Below, piece after piece: positions 55,446 to 64,000 of a stretch of DNA of 64,000 nucleotides (position 1 is the stretch's first letter; every line of letters starts with the position of its first letter). The translations under genes were made by a program, and so were the position numbers. Origin of the DNA: Chamaecyparis obtusa (Eukaryota > Streptophyta > Pinopsida > Cupressales > Cupressaceae); NCBI GenBank assembly GCA_027943335.1, contig BSBK01008832.1, forward strand, positions 94,005 to 158,004. The letters run 5' to 3'. The notes under the pieces are model-generated. The model did not search any database. It was given only the letters and a program-made list of their open reading frames with translations, and was not told where the DNA came from.

Positions 55446-58400
55446 TGTTAGGCCATTTTCCTACCATAGCCAAAATCCTAAGAAAATGGTCTATTCCCGC
55501 AAAATTTTATGAAGTTGCCATGTCCTACTACAAAATTGTTTTGATTTGTGAAGGAGATGTGTAAGTTCTGATGGCCTATGAGCTTAACCATGGATAATCC
55601 AAGATTTATACAAGCTCCAGTTAAGATTGCATGGCCTAATGTGCAAAAAAAACCCTAAGGGAGCTGCCATGTCCTTCTACAATACAATTTTGACATGCGA
55701 AGAAGATCTATTAGGTTTCATGATGTACACCCTTAGCCTAGCATAGTTTATGGTGTCACCAAGATCCATTTAAGATCGCATGTGATCAAGTGAAAAAACT
55801 AGTGAGATATGGCAATTTTAAGGTCTAAGAAATAGGGTTTATCCATGTCCTAGGGCTTAATGAAATTTGTCTAAGTCCAAAAAACCTAGCCAAGTCTATT
55901 TTTCTATAACCTTTTTGGGCCACTTAAATCCTTTTCTTGCACATGTTTTATTTTATTCAGGGACTCCGTGACCAAGGTGTTTACTTAATATCTAGGTTAC
56001 CAGGTGGTTAGTCATTTTATCTAGAGACTTGGCAACTGAGTGTTTGTGTGATCTCATGATCCTGGTAGTTAGTGGCTTAAAATCTAGCGACCTAGTCGAC
56101 AACTATTTATTCCATTAGTCACTGAATCTCCAAATGATGTGGTCAAGGATGCTGGCACTCAGAGATTAAATATGAGCCGTAAATGCAGATCAAGATCGGT
56201 GGCTAGTGATGATTCTCTAGATATAACCTAGGGTAAAGAAAATATTTAGCGACTTGGAGATTTTCTCAGTCACATGTTCTAAGGACTTAACCCTAGTTAA
56301 TAAAATGATTAAGTGATCATGTGAGGTCCTTTATTCATGTGATCTCCAAATGGGCTTGGGTTAAGTCAAGGGTTTATTTTTAGTGGTTAAGTCTTTCATT
56401 TAGCGATCTAGCGACTGAGGCTTTTGTGTGTTCTCGTGATACAACCCAAGGTCAAGCATTTGTCTATAAAATTGGAGAATTCTCAGTCACGTGTTCTCTA
56501 GGTCTAGTGACAGTAAAAAGAAAGTCAGGTTTTCCCTTTTTTTGCTAAATCCCTTGATCTAAGGAGAGTTAAGTTCTAGGCTTGGTGATTCAACGATAGC
56601 CATGGATGATGAGAAAGATCAATGGTCAGCATGTGATCTTGAGATATAACTAAGGTTAAGGTTTTTATCTAGTGACTTGGTGAATAATGGTTATCTCATG
56701 TTCTTCGAATGTAACATGTGTTAATAGAAATGTTCTGAGATTTAGTGAAATCCTTAGTCCTGTGTTTTCTAGATAAGATGAGTTAAGTCATGGGGTTATG
56801 AGGTTTTCGGATAATCAATGAGGACCACAACATGAAGATAGGATTGACTTAGTGATCCAAAGAATACTTTAGTTGTATGATCTATGAACCAAGCATGGGT
56901 TAGTTAAATTGTTCAGTGACTTATAGAATGCTTTGATCATTGAATTGCCAGATCGAGCGTGAGTTAAGGTTTGAATGCTTGGAGTGAGGTTCTGGACCAT
57001 TGATAAAGAAATATTTGACGGTGGTCATTTATTCTCCGGATGAAACCTAGAGTTAAGGAAAGACTCAACGATCACACAAATTCTTCATTCACATGATTTC
57101 CTGATTGGACCATGGATAAGATAAACTTTCAATGACCTAGCGAATTCCTTAGTCACATATTCCCTGAATGACTAAGGGTTAAGGAGAAGCTTTCTAAGGT
57201 TAAGATAAAGACTTTGTAGGTCAGGGAAGATCTAATGGTGGTCGTGATGCCGTTAAGGAAAGATACATGATAGATAATGATTGTGGGATTGCGACAGTCG
57301 TCTAATCTTCCAAGAGATAAAGACTGATGAAGAAGGTAGGTCCTCAGTGCCAAGTTGATTTGATGTGCCGAGAATGATGATGTGGATGGATAATTTTAAA
57401 AGCCAAATTTACTGTTATGTCAATTTATGCAAGCCGCACAATGTGTCAAAAAAGAGATAGATCGACAACCACATTTTAAACCTGATTGATTAATCATTGT
57501 ATTTCAAATTTTGAATCTTCTGCTAGGGTTTTTTGTCGGGGTTTTGAACGGTGAAACAAAAGTGACAAGATTGAATCAATTTTATTTCCCAAGGATGGTT
57601 GCAGGTTAAGAATTGATGAATAAGATATTAGGTAGCCACTTGGATCAGAGTTGTTTTCCTAAAAAGCCATACCAATTAAATACAAAGGACTGATACTTTG
57701 AGAAAGGTAGCTAAGGGTATTGTTTGGGGATCTTAAATCAGGAAGTTCAATAGGAAGAAGTTTCTTGGAACCTTTTGGCAACACTTGGCATAATTAGAAC
57801 TATTTTTGGAAACTGTTGCAGAAGACTTGGTGGTGAATTAACCTACACTTTTAAAAACTACAACCAATTGTAGTCTTGGTCTGCCTTGTGTCCTTTGTCT
57901 TATCTGGTAATCTTTGTTTTTTCCTAAGCCATCTAAAGCTTGTTATATCCTTTTCTAAAGGATTCCAAGATGGATTTTTCTATATATAGTGAGTTCTAGG
58001 GAATTTTGAGGGGGTGGGTGAATTATTCAGTGTAATAGGAGTTTTTGCATTAGTATTTTGATTCTAAGGAATCTAAATGTATGAATGTATTGATACAGAA
58101 GATTGGTTAATGAAAATATATTGAAATTCCCTGTATATGTTTTATTGTCTTTATGTATGAATTTGATTTCTTTGTGCATTTAATCTCGAAAGTAGTTTTA
58201 AATACATCATTCTACAAGGTAGATAGTGGGGTTGAATCTTAAGTTTCTTTCAAGGGAGGGGTAAATTTTGAGTGAGGTCTCAGAGATTTTAGTATTTGTG
58301 CATCAATTTGATGATATAATGTATACATAAGAGGATAATTTGTAAGGCATTTTATCTAGGGTTTTGGATTATTTGAATTAAAAGGTTTTCTATAGATGTA

Positions 58401-58736
58401 TATTTGTTGACTCTAATGCTATAGGATTGGCACTGGTCATTGCTTAGGTTGCACTATTTTCACCATCAGTCAAAATTAAATGATGATTTACTTTAAAGTT
58501 TTGTGAGATTTATATGTTTAGGTCTGTATTAAGCATACTGATAACTATTGTGATATTTGAAGAATTACATATGATAGGTATACCCACCTGTAGCTAAAAG
58601 ATGAAAGTGAAGAAGGACTTCGGTACTTAATACCTTAGTGCCTATTATTGGAAGATGCATCTATTGGGAATACAAGAGTTAGGAATCAAAGGTTTTTTGA
58701 TTAGTTTCGACCCACCTACACTTTTAGGTGCTAACA
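55446..58736 (+). repeat. Probable long 5' LTR of Gypsy element D
   Basis: The right end CTAACA at 58731-58736 lies four bases from a primer-binding site. The nearest matching left end is TGTTAGG at 55446, giving an LTR of about 3.3 kb, a size seen in Ogre-type elements. The left end is inferred only from the TGTTAG/CTAACA pairing. No partner LTR is in the window to confirm it. Confidence 0.45.
55920..57220 (+). repeat. Degenerate tandem repeats in the long LTR
   Basis: A motif of the type tagtgacttagcga, then ttagtcacatg, then atctcc and gggttaagtc recurs at roughly 100-150 base intervals with heavy divergence (for example near 56030, 56250, 56400, 56480, 56670, 56760, 56900 and 57130). Unit borders cannot be fixed by eye. 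Confidence 0.5.
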
Positions 58737-58740
58737 AAAT

Positions 58741-58758
58741 TGGCGACTTTGCTGGGGA
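58741..58758 (+). promoter_or_regulatory. Primer-binding site of Gypsy D (tRNA-Arg-like, Ogre type)
   Basis: TGGCGACTTTGCTGGGGA is close to the site complementary to tRNA-Arg that Ogre elements of the Tat lineage use (TGGCGACTC-GCTGGGGA form). It begins four bases after the LTR end. Confidence 0.7.
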
Positions 58759-58914
58759 TATAAGATATTTCATAAATAAAGCTTTTTTACAGTTTTCTGT
58801 AGACTATTTATTGTTGTATTTGAAGACCGATTTATAAATCTATCCACACAAGTGTGTTGGTGGTGACTCTAAAATTTGTGTTTAGCAGTTGCTGGTTAAG
58901 CATATTGAAATTTA

Positions 58915-59900
58915 TTGAGATATCTTGTCAAAGTTACTATGAGTATACAAAGAAACATTAGGTCATACTATAGGGATCACCCGGAAAGCAATATGGGTGA
59001 TGAACTGCATACACCTAGTAGAAAGCAATGGTCTAAAAGAGGAGTATTTAGACATAAATCTCCTAGGCTAGCTAAAGAGTATGTTCCAATACCCATCCAA
59101 AAGGAAGTCCATCTTTTTTTTGAAAATCCCAAACTCCTTAGAAGAATGAACCCCGAGTCAGTTTAGTCCTCCTCAAGAAGATGAATTCATAGATATAGGA
59201 TATTTTCCTATGAGTGAAAATTTAGACCAGAGTGAAGACTTCTACTACTAAAAATACTTCATGTGATTCTAAGAAGTTACAAGATGAAGTCATAGCTTTG
59301 AGGAAAAAGGACCGGGAACAATTGATAGAAAATTATAAAAGGAGAGAAGAGCAAGAATAGGAAAAATATGATTTTCTCATGGAAAGACAAGAGCTCATAA
59401 GATAGACAAAGAAAAATGAACTTGAGGCTGAAAGTTGAATCAAAGATTTAAGGGTTTAGACTGTGGGTTATTTGGTGATATGGAAGCTTTGAGACAAAAG
59501 GAAAATATCAATGGTGCTAATCCTAATAAGGATGAGTTTTAAGGTGAAGGCCCTGTCCTAAGACAATTACATCCATCAGAGATCAAAAGAAATGAAGATC
59601 TCAAAAATAATGTGAAAAATGCATCTGACAAGGGAAAGAAAAAGATAGTTGGGATCACCATAAATGAACCCAAAAGAAATGATACTTTTCCCAATACAAT
59701 ATCTTAGGATAGCTTAGATGTAGAAAAGGATAGGAAGTCCAAAGAGGATTTGGTTATCCAATTAGAGAAATTAGAGTTAGAAGATTGTGCAGATGAGATG
59801 AAAAGAAAGATTTCTTTCCTTCATGCTAACATGAATACAACTGCTAGCAACTGAATCCATTTTACTGGTGGGACATCACCACAGAGCCATTAATGTGGTC
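58915..59900 (+). pseudogene. Gypsy D pre-gag region with open frame and Lys/Glu-rich remnants
   Basis: An open frame at 58915-59166 reads EYVPIPIQKEVHLFFENPKL and is rich in Arg and Lys. Later, broken Lys/Glu-rich stretches (59270-59840) suggest a coiled-coil section. Ogre elements carry an extra ORF before gag. Whether this corresponds to it cannot be decided from similarity, which I do not recognise. Confidence 0.4.
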
Positions 59901-59902
59901 CT

Positions 59903-60700
59903 ATGGAAAATCTCCAAGCTTCAGGCCCCAATCAAATGGTCCAAGGACCAGTTCAAAATATAAATCCATCACCCCCTTTGGCTAGTGTTCCCGTGGGAAA
60001 ATGTCACATCAAAATGCTGGAGGAGTGGGGAGAACAAGTTCCACCAAACTTTCAAAGGATATTAGTTCACCTAGACAAATATCCACCATTTCTCTTTGAA
60101 GGTATCCCTAGTTAGCCGAATGCTATCCCTAATGAGGTCAGAACAAGATCCCTAAATTCACTGGAAAATAATGTAGTTACATGTGAAGAGAATCTTAAAT
60201 CTTTTTTAGATAAGATAAATGATTATGAAATTGAAAATGAAGATGTGATAATGAAACTCTTTGTTCAGTCATTAGAGGAAGATGCTAGGGATTGGTATAG
60301 AGGTTTGTCTCAAAATAGTATTACTTCATGGGAAGACTTTGTAAAAGGTTTTAAAGAACATCATGCTGAACATGTAAATTCTAGTTATATAATTAATGAG
60401 TTCAATAACATTAAGAAGCATTTAAATGAGAACATGTCAGAATTCAATGCTAGATTTCAAAAGGCTATGTACAAGTAATCTCAAGTTTTGAGATTAGATG
60501 ATGAGGTTTGTTTGACCACATCAATGTTGTGGAGGGAAAAATGTCTTACCTTTTGAGAGACAAAACCCCACATACTTTGAGAGATGCTTTCAAGTTAGCC
60601 ATAAATATTGAAAGTAATAGAAAAGCATCTGGTCAAATGTAAAAAAGGGATGAAGGGAGGTTATAGAAAGAAACCAGATCACATGGTATAAAACCTACCA
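59903..60700 (+). pseudogene. Gypsy D gag
   Basis: A retrotransposon gag core is clear: MKLFVQSLEEDARDWYRGL, SWEDFVKGFKEHHAEHV and MSEFNARFQKAMYK (60245-60478). This matches the Retrotrans_gag pattern with LF..SL.G.A..WY. The upstream frame (59903-60115) has HLDKYPPFLFEGIPS, typical of the sequence before it. Stops at 60113-60115 and 60476-60478 break it, and the frame shifts afterwards. Further remnants (NIESNRKASGQM-like) lie to about 60650. Confidence 0.8.
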
Positions 60701-61780
60701 AAGAAGATGACAAGGTTGACAAATTAGCCTATATTGTCAAATATCTTTCTGCTAGATTTGATAAAGGTGGGAAATTTTTTCAAGATAATAAACCACCATA
60801 TCAAAGACATGAAATATTTCCTAGATTACATTATCAGCCATACAAAATAAATTGGAAGGATGGGAAACCTATTTTTGACACCCATGAGCCACAAAAAGGT
60901 AGGGGATACTCCTGACCCTTTGATGAAAAATACAATACATAATGTGGAAAATATCCCATAGTGTGTTGCCTATGACATGCCTCACTCACCTTACCAATGT
61001 GTTGTAGTCCAAGCTCTATGAGATGAGCTAGAAGACCCACTTGCAGGAGACCATGAAGGATCTAAAAATCTTGCAATAAATATGTTTACCACTGAAAAGG
61101 TGGAAGAACTTTCCTCTTCGTAAGATGAAGAGATATTAGTTGATGTTGACCATAAAAGGAGAATTCTCCATTTTATGAGAAAAAAATATTTTCCCATTTT
61201 GATCTTGAGGAATCTAATGGTGACACTTGTTAGACAAATATGATTAGACTAGAGATGGATGGTACTCACTGGAGAAGGCCCAGTAAAGAAAGAAATCGGG
61301 ACTCTGACTATTGCTACAATTTCTTATGCTAGATCCTCATATAACTTGACAAATAGAAAAGTTGATGTTGATCAAGGAGTACCAAGGTCATTCTTTGATA
61401 AGGATGATTCTCAAAGTAAGGATTCCCCTAAACCAAGTGCTTTCCCAAAGAAAAAGTAACAACAACCTATTGTGGTTCAAAGTGCTAAGAAGAACAAGGA
61501 AAATACTATAGAAAAGAGAAACAAAAGGGTTGGTGGAAGGAAAGAACTTATCTGATCTTTCTACTGAGGCCCCCCGACTTTTGACATGAGACATGCTTTG
61601 TCTCAAATCAAGGTGTCCAATCCCTTTATTAGAAATCTTGAAAATAAAGGAGCATAAGGCAACATCTTTGGCTCTAATAAATGAATAAGAAGACATTCTT
61701 GTTGTGGTCAGAAAAGGTAAAGCGAGTGGCAGGACTTGAAATAACCAAAAAGGTTTCCAAATTTTGTGTTTGGCAATATT
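60701..61780 (+). pseudogene. Gypsy D gag-protease linker
   Basis: Low-conservation coding remnants in changing frames, for example YDMPHSPYQCVVVQAL (about 60970-61020) and SSYNLTNRKVDVDQGVPRSF (61340-61400). An open frame at 61259-61459 belongs to it. No domain recognised. Confidence 0.5.
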
Positions 61781-62029
61781 GTGACCCAAGAGCCATCATC
61801 CATTGATCCATTTTATGTCACTTTGGTTGTAAATAACTTATTGCTAAAAAATTGTATGTTAGACTCTGGTGGTGCAGCTACAGTGATGCCTTAGCAGGTT
61901 ATGAAGGAACTAGGGCTTCAAGTTGATACATCTAATGGAAGATGGTATGCCATGGATAATAGAGTAGTTCCTATGGAAGGTGCTTTGGTTGGAATAGAGG
62001 TAAATATTGCTTCTTTCCCTGAGGCTACT
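61781..62029 (+). pseudogene. Gypsy D protease, cut by an LTR insertion
   Basis: The retropepsin active site reads MLDSGGAATVMP (DSG at 61862-61870) followed by a TAG. Then come VMKELGLQVDTSNGRWYAMD and LVGIEVNIASFPEA. At 62030 the coding sequence stops at TGTCATGCCC, the presumed start of another LTR. About half of the domain is missing. Confidence 0.8.
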
Positions 62030-62214
62030 TGTCATGCCCAAAAGTTGAGAAAAACACAACTACAATTTTTTTTAAAACCTACTAACCAAGTACAAACAAG
62101 CACACTAACGCAAATAAGAAACAAATACTAAATGACAAAAAGTCTCTACGTGCACACAAATAGGTGCAGAGAGAAAATAGATGACTGGCAACACTAAAGT
62201 ATCTAGCAACACCC

Positions 62215-62580
62215 CAAGGGTCAAACCACCAAGGTTGACCAAGTTTGACCCAAAGTCAAACTTCATCAAACAACTGCAATCCAAACTACAAGGTTCCCTA
62301 GACTACTAGCTTTGATTGGCATGCAAAATGAGGTGGTTGACCAAAAGTTAACCATGCTCCAAAGAATGTACAACCAAGCTAAAAGGATACAAAATGCATC
62401 TAGGAATACTAGGTACACAAACTGAGGTGTTTGACCTAGGGTTGACCAAAATGTCAATCGGAAAAAAACTTAGCTTCCTATAAGCATCTAAAGTTTAACA
62501 ACACAATTGGTAAGGGTTGTGCATGCAAACTGAGACACTTGTCTCAGGTTTGACTAGAGTTGACCAAAAGTCAATCGTGC
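62215..62580. repeat. W-box-rich degenerate repeat block
   Basis: TTGACC or TTGACT occurs at 62235, 62245, 62337, 62431, 62442, 62550 and 62560. The reverse form GTCAA occurs at 62220, 62255, 62453 and 62570. The motif pairs sit in units of about 110 bases that share (a/g)catgcaaa-tgag. TTGAC(C/T) is the core bound by WRKY transcription factors in plants. Whether it acts here is unknown. Confidence 0.55.
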
Positions 62581-63295
62581 ATGATATCTGGTCATCAAGT
62601 TTAATAAGGTCAATTAAGACCTCAAACGAGACCACAGGACGATGATATATAAAAATAAAATAAATTGATAACGTCATAAAAGAATATTTAAATAACTAAT
62701 AAATAAATCTTTAATAAAACAATCTACTCTTTTTTTAAAACACGTTAATCTAAATAAGATTCGATTCCATTATTTAGAAATTAACCATGTCTTAGCAAAA
62801 TAAATTTTCTCTATATTATTTAATACATGAATAATAAATTAAATGAGCTTTTGCCTATGACATGACAACTAATTTAAAATATGTCAATTATTAAATAAAT
62901 TAATCATTTTATTCAATAAAAGGTCTAATTTAAAAGAATAAAAATTTCCAGTTAAATATTCAAAGATTTACCCCCTTACAACACTTAAGTAAAAATATCC
63001 TAGTCTAACATTCAATGAAATTCCTATAATTTACCCAAAACATAAAGAATGATAAATGAAATCAAATAGACTTAATACAATAATTCTAATTTATAATTTA
63101 ATACATACTAATCAAATTAATTCTATTTTAAAAAGATTCTTCAAAAATATAATTAATTTTAACAAATGAATTTAAGTCTATAAATCCAATTTCTAAATTA
63201 ATTAAAACAAAATGATCTTATTTAAACAATATGCTAACTAAAAGTTACTTTCAAAACATATCAATGATACTTTAATTAAGAAAAGCTAAACTAGC

Positions 63296-63296
<1 letters not shown>

Positions 63297-63329
<33 letters not shown>

Positions 63330-63342
63330 TAATAATAATAAA
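63297..63342. repeat. (AAT)n microsatellite
   Basis: About fifteen near-perfect aat units with one interruption. Confidence 0.9.
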
Positions 63343-63899
63343 TCTAAATTCAATTTTAAACTAGAAATTGCTAAATTAAATAAAAGACTTTTATATAAAA
63401 AAGAATAAAAACAAACTAAACTAATAATAATAATAAATGTTTATACTTACCATTTTAACCTTATAGTCAAATAAAATGAAAACTTTATAATATTAAAAGT
63501 TAAATTAAAAACTAAATCTATAAACAACTAAAAATGATTCTAAATAATTTATTTACACTTTCTTAAAGTTCATAACAAAATGAATCTATTTTATGAACAA
63601 ATCTAAATATTTATATGTTAATTCCATATTATGCCAAATCCAATATATGCCATTATTATTTTTAAATACAACAAATTAGCAACATAAAATTACATCTAAA
63701 ATTCCATTTTTCAACCTGTACATATATTCTTAATTTGATTCCAACCAATAAGATCTAATAAAAATAAAATACAAAATAATTAATTCAAATTCATACATAT
63801 TCATAAAACATATTAATAACTAAACCATTCTATATCTATAAAATAACTTACTTTAATGATTTTAAAGTCTAACAAACCTTTAATATAATATAGTTTTTT

Positions 63900-63900
63900 A

Positions 63901-63945
<45 letters not shown>
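63900..63945. repeat. Compound (AT)n(GT)n microsatellite
   Basis: A short run of AT units passes into about sixteen GT units, followed by catata repeats to the window end. Confidence 0.9.
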
Positions 63946-63946
<1 letters not shown>

Positions 63947-64000
63947 ATATACATATACATACATATATATACATATACATATACATATATAAATATACTT

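Larger units (their letters stand above)
58741..62029 (+). mobile_element. Ty3/Gypsy (Ogre/Tat-like) element D internal region, truncated
   Basis: The internal region runs from the primer-binding site through a pre-gag segment, gag and the start of protease. At 62030 a different LTR-like sequence begins, so the reverse transcriptase and later domains are absent from the window. It is on the plus strand, opposite to Gypsy E, and its gag and protease are not close to those of E and F. Confidence 0.75.
62030..64000 (+). mobile_element. Probable LTR of a further retrotransposon, running off the right edge
   Basis: TGTCATGCCC at 62030 interrupts the protease of Gypsy D. The rest of the window has no coding sequence. 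A TG start inside a coding region fits an inserted LTR, but the other end is outside the window, so family and orientation are unproven. Confidence 0.4.
62581..64000. other. AT-rich non-coding stretch with microsatellites
   Basis: The stretch is extremely AT-rich with no gene. Microsatellites are an (AAT)n tract at about 63297-63342 and an (AT)n(GT)n tract at about 63900-63945, followed by (ATATAC)n to the end. Confidence 0.7.

Noticed and set aside
1..64000. tRNA, rRNA, microRNA or organelle-derived genes
   Set aside because: No cloverleaf, ribosomal or organellar gene sequence was recognised by eye on either strand.

Overview
This window is a piece of a large, repeat-rich land-plant nuclear genome. 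It holds no intact host gene. Almost every supportable coding trace is either an LTR retrotransposon (Ty1/Copia or Ty3/Gypsy Tat lineage) or a relic of a typical plant gene: an Agenet domain, a GH1 beta-glucosidase and a PIF1/Helitron-type helicase. All reading frames are broken by stops and frameshifts, the sequence is AT-rich, and insertions are layered on one another. This fits a slowly turning-over giant genome, possibly a gymnosperm. The species guess is inference only.

Layout. 1-7911: Copia element A (minus strand), running off or decaying at the left edge, with a truncated LTR of another Copia family lodged backwards in its gag. 7912-13539: older host-like sequence. It contains an unrecognised coding-like stretch, a PIF1/Helitron helicase fragment, an Agenet coding stretch split by a probable solo LTR, an eight-copy palindromic AT-rich repeat, a GC-rich island and two exon relics of a GH1 beta-glucosidase. 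13540-20387: Copia element B (minus), complete in structure, with both LTRs, PBS, PPT and a perfect TGATT target duplication. 20483-27590: Copia element C (minus), with LTRs of the same family as A. 27591-30086 and 54487-55445: one unrecognised locus split in two.

30087-54486 is the centrepiece. A Tat-type Gypsy element E (minus, 30092-54481, target duplication ATTAG) was entered in its integrase region by a second member of the same family, F (plus, 34143-44881, target duplication AGTTC). F keeps its LTRs, leader, gag, protease and G-patch region. It lacks the reverse transcriptase, most of both RNase H domains and the integrase core, so it looks like a non-autonomous derivative that would have depended on a full-length relative such as E. 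E carries reverse transcriptase, a retroviral RNase H, a second (archaeal-like) RNase H and integrase in the Tat order. Both copies carry two sets of repeated RNA hairpins: a pair in the 5' leader and a triplet with GNRA-type loops in the 3' untranslated region. Stem pairs change in a partly compensatory way in both sets.

55446-62029: a third Gypsy element D (plus) with an Ogre-like PBS resembling the tRNA-Arg type, a long LTR with internal degenerate repeats, gag and the start of protease. 62030-64000: another probable LTR that cuts D's protease. It carries a W-box-rich repeat block and ends in AT-rich sequence with AAT and GT microsatellites.

Across the Copia copies the same conserved glutamine codons have become TAG (CAG to TAG). 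This is what deamination of methylated cytosine at CHG sites in silenced transposons would produce.
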